Numbered from the stretch's first letter, positions 1 to 8,997 are shown. The stretch: DNA of 64,000 bases from a bacterium (GCA_029945625.1 JAQSCW010000029.1:45255-109254); one strand, 5' to 3'. Numbers and translations: made by a program. Notes: generated by a model not told the origin, from the sequence alone.

Positions 1-14
1 AAAATTAGTATCAG

Positions 15-1082
15 ATGAATTTAACAGATAAACCAAAGGTATTGTTAACGGAGTATTCTCACGGAGGAGGTTGCGGGTGTAAGATTGCACCTCAAGTTTT
101 GACAGAGATCTTAAAAAGTGATACGATGCAAATGGTCGACAAGAATCTTTTGGTAGGCAACAGCACCAACGACGATGCCGCTGTTTACGATCTTGGTGAT
201 GGCAGGGCACTCATCTCTACCACCGATTTTTTTATGCCCATTGTCGACGATGCTTTTGATTTTGGCCGGGTAGCTTCAGCCAACGCCATCAGCGATGTTT
301 ATGCCATGGGCGGCACGCCTACTTTGGCGCTTGCTATTTTGGGCTGGCCGGTAAACACACTTTCTCCCGACATCGCCAAATTGGTGATCGAAGGTGCAAG
401 GTCGGTGTGTTTGCAAGCAGGAATTCCTTTGGCGGGGGGTCATAGCATCGACACCAAAGAACCCATGTTTGGTTTGGCAGTAAGCGGACTCATTGATATT
501 AAACACTTGAAAAAAAATTGCACGGCAAAAGAGGGCGATCTTATTTTTATGACCAAGGCCCTTGGAACGGGGATTATGGCCACCGCGCAAAAACGAAAAT
601 TATTATTGCCCGAAGACCAAATTACCTTAACCAAACAACTCACCACGCTTAATGCGATTGGCGAAAAACTGGGAAAAATAGAGGGTGTAACAGCCATGAC
701 CGATATTACCGGATTTGGATTATTGGGTCATCTTTCGGAAATGGCAGTGGGCAGCGGACTTAGCGCCTCCATTGAGTATAGCCAAGTGCCAAAAATGGCA
801 GGATTACTAAATTACGTGAAGCAAGGAATTTCGCCGGACGCCAGCACCCGCAACTGGAATGCCTACAGTAAATTGGTACATTTTGAAGAAGGAGTTGATG
901 TGGCCGAAGCGTTTAAAATACTTCCTGATCCTCAAACCAATGGGGGGATCTTATTCAGTGTTCGTCCCGAAGCACTTCCTCAAATTCAAAGTTTGTTGCG
1001 TGATAACGGCTTGGAAAAGTTTGCTAATCCCATTGGCAGAATGCTGAAGCAAGAACAAAAAATTATCAGGGTGGGGAATTAA
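15..1082 (+). CDS. selD: Selenide, water dikinase (selenophosphate synthase)
   Basis: SelD makes monoselenophosphate from selenide and ATP, the selenium donor for selenocysteine or 2-selenouridine tRNA. The 355-residue length is normal for the family. The N-terminal GGGCGCK motif holds the catalytic Cys20 and Lys23; it is a Cys form, not a Sec form, because the codon is TGC. Later AIR-synthase-like features include the NDDAAVYDLGDG metal/ATP segment (about 52-63) and the GGHSID loop (about 141-146). The gene begins 14 bases into the window, so its promoter and any upstream selenium genes cannot be seen. nadK follows 21 bp downstream with its own promoter word. No selA, selB, selC or mnmH is present here. 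Confidence 0.95.
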   Translation: MNLTDKPKVLLTEYSHGGGCGCKIAPQVLTEILKSDTMQMVDKNLLVGNSTNDDAAVYDLGDGRALISTTDFFMPIVDDAFDFGRVASANAISDVYAMGGTPTLALAILGWPVNTLSPDIAKLVIEGARSVCLQAGIPLAGGHSIDTKEPMFGLAVSGLIDIKHLKKNCTAKEGDLIFMTKALGTGIMATAQKRKLLLPEDQITLTKQLTTLNAIGEKLGKIEGVTAMTDITGFGLLGHLSEMAVGSGLSASIEYSQVPKMAGLLNYVKQGISPDASTRNWNAYSKLVHFEEGVDVAEAFKILPDPQTNGGILFSVRPEALPQIQSLLRDNGLEKFANPIGRMLKQEQKIIRVGN

Positions 1083-1090
1083 ATTAATTT

Positions 1091-1098
1091 TATCTTTG
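1091..1098 (+). promoter_or_regulatory. -7 element upstream of nadK
   Basis: TATCTTTG matches the Bacteroidota -7 consensus TAnnTTTG and ends 5 bases before the nadK ATG, so the transcript would be leaderless or nearly so. No clear -33 TTG is seen. The same word in nearly the same position precedes the transposase gene at 4643. Confidence 0.55.
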
Positions 1099-1103
1099 TT
1101 TTA

Positions 1104-1985
1104 ATGACCATTGCTATATACGCGCGCTCATCCAAAGGAAATCACTCAGGGTACATTGAAGAGATTTATAAGTACCTCAAGAGCGAAGGTGTAGACGTAA
1201 TCATTTTCGAACCCTATTACCATTATCTGAAAGAGAATTTTGATCTCAAACTCGAGATCAACACATTTTCCACATCGGAAGAACTGATCTCACAGGCTTA
1301 CTATATGATTTGTTTGGGTGGTGATGGCACCATGCTCGAAACACTTACCTATATCCGCAAATCGGGAATCCCCTTGCTGGGCGTTAATACCGGCCGCTTG
1401 GGCTTTTTGGCATCGGTGAATAAAGATGATTTACAGAAAGCACTATTTCTCTTACTTCACGAAAAATTTACGTTAGATAAACGCGAATTGATCGAGATCA
1501 GTGGCTGTGATACCTGTTTTAAAAAGAACGAAAATTATGCCCTAAATGAACTCACCATTCATAAAAAGGATAGTAGTTCCATGATCAACATTGATACCTA
1601 TATCGATGGCATGTATCTCAATTCGTATTTTGCCGATGGCTTGATCATTTCAACACCCACCGGCTCCACCGCGTATTCGTTGAGTTGCGGAGGCCCCATC
1701 ATGATGCCCGATTCCGATAATTTTATTATCACCCCCATTGCACCTCATAATCTCACCGTGAGGCCTATTGTCATTTCCAATAACAAAGAAATCAGATTTA
1801 AAGTCACCGGACGAAGTGAGGACTTTAACGTATCATTAGATTCCCGCAGTGCCAAACTTAGTTCGGGTTCCGAAATCATCGTTAAAAAGGCGAAATTTCG
1901 CATCAATCTAATCAATCTGGAGGGTCAGAATTTCTTCACCACCTTACGCAATAAAATGATGTGGGGAATCGATAGAAGGCAGTAA
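1104..1985 (+). CDS. nadK: NAD kinase
   Basis: NadK phosphorylates NAD+ to NADP+ in the cytoplasm. The 293-residue protein shows the diagnostic GGDGT motif (residues 72-76), the ALNELTIHK segment carrying the conserved NE pair (about 146-154), and the glycine-rich TPTGSTAYSLSCGGP substrate loop (about 184-198). Length and motif order are normal for bacterial NadK. The ATG lies 6 bases after a TAnnTTTG promoter word, so there is little room for a ribosome-binding site and translation is probably leaderless. It may also be read through from selD. Confidence 0.95.
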   Translation: MTIAIYARSSKGNHSGYIEEIYKYLKSEGVDVIIFEPYYHYLKENFDLKLEINTFSTSEELISQAYYMICLGGDGTMLETLTYIRKSGIPLLGVNTGRLGFLASVNKDDLQKALFLLLHEKFTLDKRELIEISGCDTCFKKNENYALNELTIHKKDSSSMINIDTYIDGMYLNSYFADGLIISTPTGSTAYSLSCGGPIMMPDSDNFIITPIAPHNLTVRPIVISNNKEIRFKVTGRSEDFNVSLDSRSAKLSSGSEIIVKKAKFRINLINLEGQNFFTTLRNKMMWGIDRRQ

Positions 1986-2063
1986 TTACGGGCTTTTTAC
2001 CTCATTTTTAAAATTTCTTGAACCACTTGTAAAAATGTGCATTTACCTGTTACGGATTTTTCT

Positions 2064-2071
2064 TAAATTTG
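2064..2071 (+). promoter_or_regulatory. -7 element upstream of the T9SS metalloprotease
   Basis: TAAATTTG fits TAnnTTTG and lies 17 bases before the preferred ATG at 2089. It also argues against starting translation at the in-frame ATG at 2035, which is upstream of the promoter word. Confidence 0.45.
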
Positions 2072-2088
2072 AGAATAAGCATACCGTA

Positions 2089-4395
2089 ATGAACAAGAAC
2101 TTAAAAAAAGCCTTGAGTATTTTGATACTCTTAACCGGCCTCTTAAAAGCTCAGTCCTTTGATGCGGGCTTGTGGACGGCTGTTTCTGAGTCAGCCATTC
2201 CCCGCACAGGTGTAAGACAAATAATTCCTCAGAAATACCTCAGCTATCGCCTTAATGCCGCGGCATTAAAGGACAAACTGTTTACCGCGGCACAAGATCG
2301 GAACGTTTTAATAGACCAAAGTAATTGTATTGTTTCATTGCCATTGCCCAATGGAACGGTTCAGCGATTTCGCGTGGTGGAAAGTCCGGTGATGGCGCCC
2401 GAACTGGCTGCTGCCTTCCCACAGATCAAAACATTCAGCGTAAAAGGTATCGACGATGTTTATGCAAATGGAAAAATTGATTGGACAGAATTTGGATTTC
2501 ACGCCATGATCAGAACCGTGAACGGAGATTTTTTTATTGACCCTTTTTGTGTGGGTAATATCAGCGACTATCAAATTTATTATACCTCAGATTTTGAGAA
2601 GGCGCCAGCGCAAAGAATTACCGAAGAGGTGGTGATTGTTGAACCAGAAGCGGGGCCAACTACACCCCAAAAGAAAGAGGGCTTGGGGAGCACCGCGGGC
2701 AGCAAACCCGGAGCTATTTGTGTGGGTGCTCAGTTACGAACGTACCGTTTGGCAGTAGCCTGCACACATCAGTATGCCATAGCAGCCACGGGTTTAGCAG
2801 CACCTACAGTGGCACAAACTCTGGCGAAAGTAGTAACTTCGGTTAACAGAGTGGATGGTGTATATGAAACCGAAGTAGCAGTTAAACTGGTTTTGGTACC
2901 TTCAACTACTCTTGTATTATATACTACTCTGGCCAATGATTCCTTCACCGGTACGGCTAATAGTAATTCCGGGCAACTTTTAGGATTAAGTCAAACCATC
3001 ATCACAGCATCCATAGGAACCGCCAACTTTGATATCGGCCATACCTTTAGTACAGGCGGCGGAGGTTTAGCTACCTTGGGTTGTGTGTGTAAATCGAGTT
3101 CAAAAGCACAGGGCATCACGGGAAGCGCAAGTCCCGTGGGTGACCCCTACGACATTGATTATGTGGCACACGAAATGGGTCATCAGTTTGGAGGCAATCA
3201 CACTTTTAATGCCACCACAGGAAGTTGTAGTGGCAACAGAAACGGACCAACTTCTATGGAACCCGGCAGTGGTGTCACCATTATGGCGTACGCCGGAATA
3301 TGTAGTTCGAACAATGTAGCCGGCAACAGCATTGCTTATTTTCACGGCATCAGTTACGATGAGATCGTTAATTACACAAATTCAGGCGCGGGAAGTAGTT
3401 GCCCCGTAATAACCGGCTCAGGAAATCAAGCACCCATTGTTACGGGCTCAGGTAATTATGCAATTCCAAAATCTACTCCTTTTAGTTTAACCGGAAGTGC
3501 CACTGATCCCGATGGCGATCCGGTAACCTACTCTTGGGAGGAAATGGACGCAGGAAGTGCAGGAGGAAATTGGAATTCGGGACAAAGACCCTACTTCCGC
3601 TCGTATGTTCCGGTAACCACACCAACCCGATTATTTCCACGCGCGTCGGTTGTTTTCAATGGAAACTACACCGGTACGGTGGGAGAGTATTTGCCGGGCA
3701 TCGCACAAACTCTTAATTTCAGATTAACAGCGCGTGATAATAAAATGGGCGGCGGAGGGGTGTGTTACGACGAAACTCAGATTGTGGTTGATACCGCCGG
3801 TCCTTTTGTGGTGCTCTATCCCAGCGCTACCGGCATTGTATGGGGGGTAAACAGACTGGAAACAATTATCTGGGATCCCGCTTATACTGATCAGCCACCG
3901 GTGAGTTGTGACTCTGTGCGCATTTTGATCTCCTATAATAATGGCACCAACTATTCCGTATTGGTAAACTCTGCCCCAAATTTTGGCTGGCAACAAATAA
4001 CGGTCCCCAACCTTACGACCACCATCAATACCTGCAGAATAAGGGTGGAGGGCAAGGGAAATATTTTTTACGATATCGGAAATAATAATTTTACTATTTC
4101 TTTTGACCCAACGGTGGGTGTGCGTAAGATCTCACAAAACAACCCGGTGGGGCTGAGTGTTTGGCCAAATCCGGCCAATGATCAACTGAATTTTGGAGTG
4201 AGCAATCTAAATAGCGCCGGTATTACGCAGGTAATTTTGATGGATCTGCTTGGCAAAACTATGCTGGAGAATTCTTACGTAAATAAATCGCAATTAAAGG
4301 AGACGCTCGACATTTCTCAATTAAGCAAGGGAGTATATTTTATAAAGGTAATCAACGACACTAAACAATCGGTGTACCGTTTGGTGAAGGATTGA
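2089..4395 (+). CDS. Secreted reprolysin-like zinc metalloprotease with T9SS sorting domain
   Basis: Probably a secreted or surface-anchored metzincin. The chosen start (MNKNLKKALS) gives a classic signal peptide ending near ...LLKAQS; an upstream in-frame ATG at 2035 would bury it. The zinc site HEMGHQFGGNH places His361, Glu362, His365 and His371 in the HExxHxxGxxH pattern of M12B/reprolysin-like enzymes, followed by a Met-turn-like segment (TIMAYAG). A propeptide-like region precedes it. After the catalytic domain comes a cadherin/PKD-like segment (TDPDGDPVTYSW, about 470). The last ~75 residues (PNPANDQLNF ... GVYFIKV ... RLVKD) form a type A T9SS sorting domain. Total 768 residues. The substrate cannot be told from sequence. 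Confidence 0.88.
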   Translation: MNKNLKKALSILILLTGLLKAQSFDAGLWTAVSESAIPRTGVRQIIPQKYLSYRLNAAALKDKLFTAAQDRNVLIDQSNCIVSLPLPNGTVQRFRVVESPVMAPELAAAFPQIKTFSVKGIDDVYANGKIDWTEFGFHAMIRTVNGDFFIDPFCVGNISDYQIYYTSDFEKAPAQRITEEVVIVEPEAGPTTPQKKEGLGSTAGSKPGAICVGAQLRTYRLAVACTHQYAIAATGLAAPTVAQTLAKVVTSVNRVDGVYETEVAVKLVLVPSTTLVLYTTLANDSFTGTANSNSGQLLGLSQTIITASIGTANFDIGHTFSTGGGGLATLGCVCKSSSKAQGITGSASPVGDPYDIDYVAHEMGHQFGGNHTFNATTGSCSGNRNGPTSMEPGSGVTIMAYAGICSSNNVAGNSIAYFHGISYDEIVNYTNSGAGSSCPVITGSGNQAPIVTGSGNYAIPKSTPFSLTGSATDPDGDPVTYSWEEMDAGSAGGNWNSGQRPYFRSYVPVTTPTRLFPRASVVFNGNYTGTVGEYLPGIAQTLNFRLTARDNKMGGGGVCYDETQIVVDTAGPFVVLYPSATGIVWGVNRLETIIWDPAYTDQPPVSCDSVRILISYNNGTNYSVLVNSAPNFGWQQITVPNLTTTINTCRIRVEGKGNIFYDIGNNNFTISFDPTVGVRKISQNNPVGLSVWPNPANDQLNFGVSNLNSAGITQVILMDLLGKTMLENSYVNKSQLKETLDISQLSKGVYFIKVINDTKQSVYRLVKD

Positions 4396-4565
4396 GGAAT
4401 TCGGGGTGCTCGGCCTCATGGGATTTTTCATGACAAGCGGGAACATGTAATTTCTAATTAGACCAATTATAAACTGTGGGTCATGGAAAATAATTAACAG
4501 AATAAATTTGTGTGTAAGACGGGGAGGGGGTAATTTAACGCAGCAATCCAGGCCACAGATCATCC

Positions 4566-4612
4566 GTTAGCGCGGATTTGCGTGACCGCTGGAGCGTGAG
4601 GTAATCCGTGCT
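4566..4612. repeat. Left-flank REP-like inverted sequence of the RAYT element
   Basis: Directly upstream of the transposase promoter lies a GC-rich stretch containing GCGCGGATTTGCG and, 20 bases on, TAATCCGTGC. GGATT and AATCC can pair, and the words match the palindrome found downstream of the gene (GGATTGCAAATCC). Flanking REP-like palindromes are characteristic of RAYT genes. Confidence 0.5.
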
Positions 4613-4630
4613 TTGTACAACAGCAATTAT

Positions 4631-4638
4631 TATCTTTG
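4631..4638 (+). promoter_or_regulatory. -7 element upstream of the RAYT gene
   Basis: TATCTTTG ends 4 bases before the ATG at 4643. A TTTG lies 15 bases upstream (4612-4615), shorter than the usual ~19-21 spacing. The placement supports ATG 4643 over an in-frame ATG at 4613. Confidence 0.45.
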
Positions 4639-4642
4639 TTTT

Positions 4643-5212
4643 ATGTCCACTAAATACAAGGCCATTAGTAACGATAATGCTTATTTTGTCACTGTTACAA
4701 CCGTGAACTGGGTGGATCTGTTTACACGTCAGAATCACAGGATGACGATAATCGATTCGTTAAAATATTGTCAAAAACAAAAAGGCCTTGAAATTTACGC
4801 ATACGTTTTAATGCCGAGCCACCTGCATATGTTGTGCCGGGGCAAAGAAGGATTTGCCCTGAGTGATATTATGCGCGACTTTAAGAAGTTCACCTCAAAA
4901 AGACTCATTCAAAATATCAATGAAGAATCTGAAAGTCGCAGGGAATGGCTTCTGGAGATCTTCTCTAAAGCGTGTGAGCATTTAAGCAGGGGGCAGGAGT
5001 ATAAAGTGTGGCAGGATGGTTATCATGCTGAAGCGCTTTATACCAATAAATTTGTTTTTCAAAAACTTAATTACATTCATGCTAACCCGGTTAAAGACAG
5101 AATAGTTGAAAAGCCCGAGGATTATATGTTCAGCAGTGCAAGAAACTATGCAGATCTTGATTCGTTAATTGAGATAGAATTGATTCCACATGAAATTAAA
5201 ACTGTGCGGTAA
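4643..5212 (+). CDS. REP-associated tyrosine transposase (Y1/IS200-like, RAYT)
   Basis: A 189-residue member of the TnpA/Y1 HUH superfamily. The segment LMPSHLHMLCRG carries the HUH-type His-hydrophobic-His motif (metal ligands), and QKLNYIHANPVKDRIVEKPEDYMFSSARNY is the conserved C-terminal RAYT region with candidate catalytic tyrosine nearby. The start MSTKYKAISNDNAYFVT is chosen because it sits just after a promoter word. RAYTs are single-copy domesticated relatives of IS200/IS605 transposases that act on REP palindromes. REP-like sequences flank this gene on both sides, and its last 30 codons plus the right palindrome are duplicated in tandem downstream (5251-5380). Confidence 0.9.
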   Translation: MSTKYKAISNDNAYFVTVTTVNWVDLFTRQNHRMTIIDSLKYCQKQKGLEIYAYVLMPSHLHMLCRGKEGFALSDIMRDFKKFTSKRLIQNINEESESRREWLLEIFSKACEHLSRGQEYKVWQDGYHAEALYTNKFVFQKLNYIHANPVKDRIVEKPEDYMFSSARNYADLDSLIEIELIPHEIKTVR

Positions 5213-5380
5213 ATTTTAAGGCGCACGGATTGCAAATCCGCGCGAACGGGATTATATGTTCAGCAGTGCAAGAAACTATGCAGATCTTGATTCGTTAATT
5301 GAGATAGAATTGATTCCACATGAAATTAAAACTGTGCGGTAAATTTTAAGGCGCACGGATTGCAAATCCGCGCGAACGGG
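5121..5380 (+). repeat. Perfect 2 x 130-bp tandem duplication (RAYT 3' end plus REP palindrome)
   Basis: Copy 1 is 5121-5250 and copy 2 is 5251-5380; reading base by base I found no difference. Each copy holds the last 30 codons and stop of the RAYT gene, then the palindrome GGATTGCAAATCC within GCGCAC...GCGCGAACGGG. Copy 2 is therefore a promoterless gene fragment with a second REP-like hairpin. Confidence 0.95.
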
Positions 5381-5432
5381 TTTTTAATTTTATTCTATAA
5401 ATTACAGCTATTTCTCTTCAGAGTCTATAATC

Positions 5433-7034
5433 TCAGGACCTTTTCACTACATTGTCAAAACTTTTTTCTGAACTGTGCATCACATCTAATTCCCAGCCTT
5501 TAGGATAAGGTGCTTCAAGTAATGATCCCTTGAGTAAATACGGATACATTTCGGCGTAAGTCATAATTTGATAGGGACTGATGCGTCGGTATATATGCGA
5601 ACGGTGCAAACTGTCGGAGTGTTTGATGCCGGCAGCAGACATTAATTCTACTGCAGCTTTTACAGTTTCATGCTGGAAATTAGCAACGCGTTGTCGTTTA
5701 TCTACCACATCCAAACCATTAAAAAGATCCGGATTTTGAGTGGCCACACCGGTGGGACATCTATTGGTATTACACTCTAATGCCTGGATGCAGCCAACGG
5801 CCAGCAGCATGGCGCGAGCCCCGTTGCAGAGATCGGCGCCGAGGGCAATATTTTTCACCAGGTCAAAACCGGTATGCACTTTTCCGGAAGCAATGATGCG
5901 AATGTGTTTTTTAATTCCGTATCCATGCAGGGCATCGTAAACAAAGGTAAGTCCCTCGCGTAATGGCATTCCCACCGAATTGCTGAATTCAAGTGGTGCT
6001 GCTCCGGTTCCTCCTTCACCGCCGTCAACAGTAATAAAGTCGGCCATAATGCCGGTAGTGATCATGGCTTTGCAAATGGCGATGAACTGACTTTTTTGTC
6101 CGATGCATAATTTAAAACCAACCGGTTTGCCGCCGCTGAGGTCGCGCAGTTTTTTAATAAATTCCACGAATTCAAGCGGCGTGCTAAAGGCCTTGTGGTA
6201 GGAAGGGGAAAGTACATCCTTTCCTTTTTCTACCAAACGAATTTTAGCGATTTCTTCGGTTACCTTTGCTGCCGGTAAAATGCCACCATGCCCGGGTTTT
6301 GCTCCCTGCGATAATTTTATTTCGATCATCTTTACGTTAGGAAGAGCAGCACGCTCGGCAAAAGCTTCGTAACTAAAACTACCATCCTGATGACGGCAGC
6401 CGAAATAACCTGTACCAATTTGCCAAATAAGATCTCCGCCGGGTTGGAGATGGTAGGGACTCAAACCTCCTTCGCCGGTATTATGTGCAAAACCTCCAAT
6501 TTTGGCGCCTCCGTTCAGAGCCATGATGGCGTTTTTGCTCAAGGATCCAAAACTCATGGCAGACACATTGAAGATACTTGCAGAATAGGGTTGTTTGCAA
6601 TCCGGTCCACCTACCAATACGCGGGGATCATGAATGCCCTGCTCCAGCGGAAGGGGATTGATGGAGTGGTTGAGCCACTCATAACCTTCTTCATATACAT
6701 TCAGTTGGGTACCAAATGGTGTACTGTCGGTCACCTTTTTTGAACGTTGGTAAATCACATTCCGACTCAGGCGATTAAATGGAGCGCCGTCGGTATCCGA
6801 CTCTACAAAATACTGATACACTTTTGGCCGCATCCATTCGGCCCACCAGCGCATACGGCCAATAATAGGGTAATTACGCTTGAGCGTTTGTTTGGTTTGC
6901 ACCATATCCATAATGCCCAACACAAATAAAGGTAAGGCCACGGCATAACACCACCATAAATAGGATTCAAAAAAACCAAGAACACCAATAATGACAAAAA
7001 CAACGATGAATGCGAAGATGAATTTATTTTTCAT
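5433..7034 (-). CDS. FMN-binding glutamate-synthase-family protein (GltB-like, membrane-anchored)
   Basis: A 533-residue protein equivalent to the FMN/Fe-S synthase domain of glutamate synthase without the glutaminase domain. Two hydrophobic segments at residues 3-45 suggest an N-terminal membrane anchor. The core has GEGGLSPYHL, KPGHGGILPA, VDGGEGGTGAAP (TIM-barrel FMN-binding loops) and CNTNRCPTGVATQ (about 420-432), which supplies cysteines for the 3Fe-4S cluster. Proteins like this are common in Bacteroidota and often annotated glutamate synthase, but without a glutaminase partner the physiological substrate is uncertain. It is a single gene: the convergent RAYT lies on one side and miaA, on the same strand, is 159 bp upstream. 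Confidence 0.85.
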   Translation of the reverse strand: MKNKFIFAFIVVFVIIGVLGFFESYLWWCYAVALPLFVLGIMDMVQTKQTLKRNYPIIGRMRWWAEWMRPKVYQYFVESDTDGAPFNRLSRNVIYQRSKKVTDSTPFGTQLNVYEEGYEWLNHSINPLPLEQGIHDPRVLVGGPDCKQPYSASIFNVSAMSFGSLSKNAIMALNGGAKIGGFAHNTGEGGLSPYHLQPGGDLIWQIGTGYFGCRHQDGSFSYEAFAERAALPNVKMIEIKLSQGAKPGHGGILPAAKVTEEIAKIRLVEKGKDVLSPSYHKAFSTPLEFVEFIKKLRDLSGGKPVGFKLCIGQKSQFIAICKAMITTGIMADFITVDGGEGGTGAAPLEFSNSVGMPLREGLTFVYDALHGYGIKKHIRIIASGKVHTGFDLVKNIALGADLCNGARAMLLAVGCIQALECNTNRCPTGVATQNPDLFNGLDVVDKRQRVANFQHETVKAAVELMSAAGIKHSDSLHRSHIYRRISPYQIMTYAEMYPYLLKGSLLEAPYPKGWELDVMHSSEKSFDNVVKRS

Positions 7035-7193
7035 ACGACAGGATTTAATTCTTTACGTTTAATTATCTAAAAAAATAAAATGTTTACAAATTGCCCATTA
7101 AACAAAGTAAATATAATAAAAGCCTAATTAAGGTCAAATTGTTTGCGGTTTTTGGTCTTGAGAATCAAAAATTTCAAATTTGCCCTAAGCCAC

Positions 7194-8117
7194 TTAGTCA
7201 ACTGAAAATTCTTTTCTGAGACTGTTGGCCAGCTGTTCTATGGGCATTCCCGGTTCCAGCCAGTGAATTTCAATCCCTTCTTTTTCCATTTTTCTGAACC
7301 AGGTCATTTGCCGTTTGGCGAACTGAAAAATAGCGATCTGTAATTGATCAAACAGTTCAACTCTCGTGATTTTATGTAGGAGATAGAGCGAAACAAATTT
7401 GTATTCCAGTCCCAAGTGCTGCAAACGTTCGTGTGAAATTCCCATGGTCAAAAGGTGGTTCACTTCCTTCACCAAACCTTCTTCCATGCGTTTTTTTAAA
7501 CGTTGCGTTATTTTCTTTTTTCGTTCTTCGGCATCGGTGTTAATTCCAAGGTAATAAGGTTTGTAAGCGGGTGTGACGTGCTGTACTTTATTTGGAAAAT
7601 TCTGAAGATGCTCAGCAATCTCAATCCCCCTGAGGAGGCGCTTGCTGGAACTTCTATCCACCTGCTGTGTTAGTTCTTTGGGATACCCCTCAAGTTTTTT
7701 CAGGAGTTCCTGTTTTTCAAGATGTTTAAGTGTAGCGCGCAAGGTTTCGTTTTCTTTGATGGCGGTAAGTGAAAAATCCTTGTGGAGGGCATCCAGATAC
7801 AAACCACTCCCACCACAAATAATGGGCAGTTTTTTTCTTGCGGTGATGTCGCGGTACGACTTTTCCAACTCAGCAATGAACTGGTGCAGGTAAAACTGAT
7901 CGCCGGGTTCTGCCACGTCGATGAGGTGATGAGGAATAATCTTGCCATCAATTACGTATTCTTGCAGATCTTTCCCTGTTCCAAGATCAAGGTGCTTATA
8001 CACCTGACGTGAGTCGGCGCTAATGACTTCCCCATCGAGGTGAAACGCCACACCACAGGCCAGCGCTGTTTTTCCGCTGGCCGTAGGACCAAGAACCGCT
8101 ATACAATTGTACGTCAA
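7194..8117 (-). CDS. miaA: tRNA dimethylallyltransferase
   Basis: MiaA transfers a dimethylallyl group to the N6 of A37 in tRNAs reading UNN codons. The P-loop GPTASGKTA, the ISADSRQVYKHLDLGTGK segment and GGSGLYLDAL are diagnostic. The reading frame is open upstream to a TTG at 8204, but that would add ~29 hydrophobic residues absent from the family, and a TAnnTTTG promoter word lies inside this extension (8153-8160). I therefore place the start at TTG 8117 (MTYNCIAVLGPTASGK), giving 307 residues, the normal length. The start is inferred; the function is clear. Confidence 0.92.
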   Translation of the reverse strand: MTYNCIAVLGPTASGKTALACGVAFHLDGEVISADSRQVYKHLDLGTGKDLQEYVIDGKIIPHHLIDVAEPGDQFYLHQFIAELEKSYRDITARKKLPIICGGSGLYLDALHKDFSLTAIKENETLRATLKHLEKQELLKKLEGYPKELTQQVDRSSSKRLLRGIEIAEHLQNFPNKVQHVTPAYKPYYLGINTDAEERKKKITQRLKKRMEEGLVKEVNHLLTMGISHERLQHLGLEYKFVSLYLLHKITRVELFDQLQIAIFQFAKRQMTWFRKMEKEGIEIHWLEPGMPIEQLANSLRKEFSVD

Positions 8118-8152
8118 AGCAAGAGCGTGTTGAACTGCCGATGATAAGGATA

Positions 8153-8160
8153 CAAATATA
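8153..8160 (-). promoter_or_regulatory. -7 element of miaA
   Basis: On the minus strand this reads TATATTTG, an exact TAnnTTTG match. It lies 35 bases before the proposed TTG start at 8117 and inside the 5' extension of the open frame. Confidence 0.5.
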
Positions 8161-8300
8161 CAACAAACGAAAAGGCAGATGAATTTATCTGAAAGGAACA
8201 ACAATACTATTGCGATAGATGTTGCGTTTGATGCGTCGATTTGTGCGTATTTTCATCAAAAGATTCACGTTTATTAACGTCAATTAGTTAGTTCAATGGT

Positions 8301-8308
8301 TAAATTTG
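8301..8308 (+). promoter_or_regulatory. -7 element of the small gene at 8328
   Basis: TAAATTTG matches TAnnTTTG, 19 bases before the ATG. It supports the view that the short downstream frame is a real gene. Confidence 0.45.
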
Positions 8309-8327
8309 TAAATAATGACATTGCACC

Positions 8328-8597
8328 ATGACATCGGCAGAATTTAACGAACTTGATCTTGAGCACCGTTGTGATGCCATTTTGGAATGGGGATTTTTTC
8401 TAGGCAAAAACAAGTCAGCAGACAGCAACAGAGTTTTGTATTCGGTGAATGGATATTTTGCGGAGATCAACATTCGACTTGCCGACAACAAGATCCTGGA
8501 AGCGAGGGCATTTACCAGCATGGCAGCTTCCGAAAAGAATTTTTATCTCATCGATAAAGAAAATCCGTTTATTAAGTTATTGGGCGGGATGGAATGA
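8328..8597 (+). CDS. Hypothetical protein, 89 aa
   Basis: I do not recognise this family. The protein is soluble and mixed alpha/beta, without signal peptide, membrane segment or cysteine cluster other than one Cys. It begins MTSAEFNELDLEHRCDAIL and contains aromatic-rich stretches (LEWGFFLGKN, YSVNGYFAEINIRL), ending KLLGGME. A promoter word lies directly upstream, codon use looks normal, and no competing frame is better, so it is probably real. It stands alone between miaA (divergent) and ppa. Confidence 0.65.
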   Translation: MTSAEFNELDLEHRCDAILEWGFFLGKNKSADSNRVLYSVNGYFAEINIRLADNKILEARAFTSMAASEKNFYLIDKENPFIKLLGGME

Positions 8598-8997
8598 TTC
8601 CTCAAAGGGAAACCGCCATCTCTTAAAGGATCAATCGGAATTGTTGGAGAAATGCATTTTATTTATTCCTTGGATTTTTTTTATAAATGGAAACAACTAG
8701 GTTGCTGCGTGAGCGATTGTAGTGGAAAGCCCACAGCCACGCCTGTCTCTTTGCGTGGCGAGGACTTGGAACGGAAAGCGCGACCCCGCCAAACGGAATA
8801 AAAAAAGAAAGGCGGGGGCAGGCCCAAATCAGAAAAACCAGAAATTGTTTTTGGTAGGTTTTTCACTTCAGGGGACAGGCTCAAAAACTTTCTCCCCGGC
8901 TTTTCTGCTTGACCCCTCTTAAATAAATTCCTAATTTCAGGCTACAGTTCATCAGAACAAAAAAATAGTAATTTTACCGAATAATTTTTCCAAACGC
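8598..8997. other. 400-bp intergenic region with one strong inverted repeat
   Basis: No credible gene. Overlapping short frames exist on both strands but lack recognisable protein character. CCCCGCC (8784-8790) and GGCGGGG (8811-8817) form a perfect 7-bp inverted repeat with a 20-base loop, in a stretch more GC-rich than its surroundings. It resembles the GC-rich intergenic hairpins elsewhere in the window. Confidence 0.5.

Noticed and set aside
69..83. Selenocysteine codon in selD
   Set aside because: The catalytic position reads TGC (Cys), and no TGA is present in the motif.
2035..2088. Upstream in-frame start of the T9SS metalloprotease
   Set aside because: It would place 18 residues before a clear signal peptide and lies upstream of the promoter word.
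4396..4612. Degenerate copy of a second transposase upstream of the RAYT gene
   Set aside because: No readable protein similarity in any frame; only the REP-like flank could be supported.
8681..8922. Two overlapping short ORFs between the 89-residue gene and ppa
   Set aside because: Both strands are open by chance over a GC-rich, hairpin-containing stretch; no protein-like pattern or promoter.
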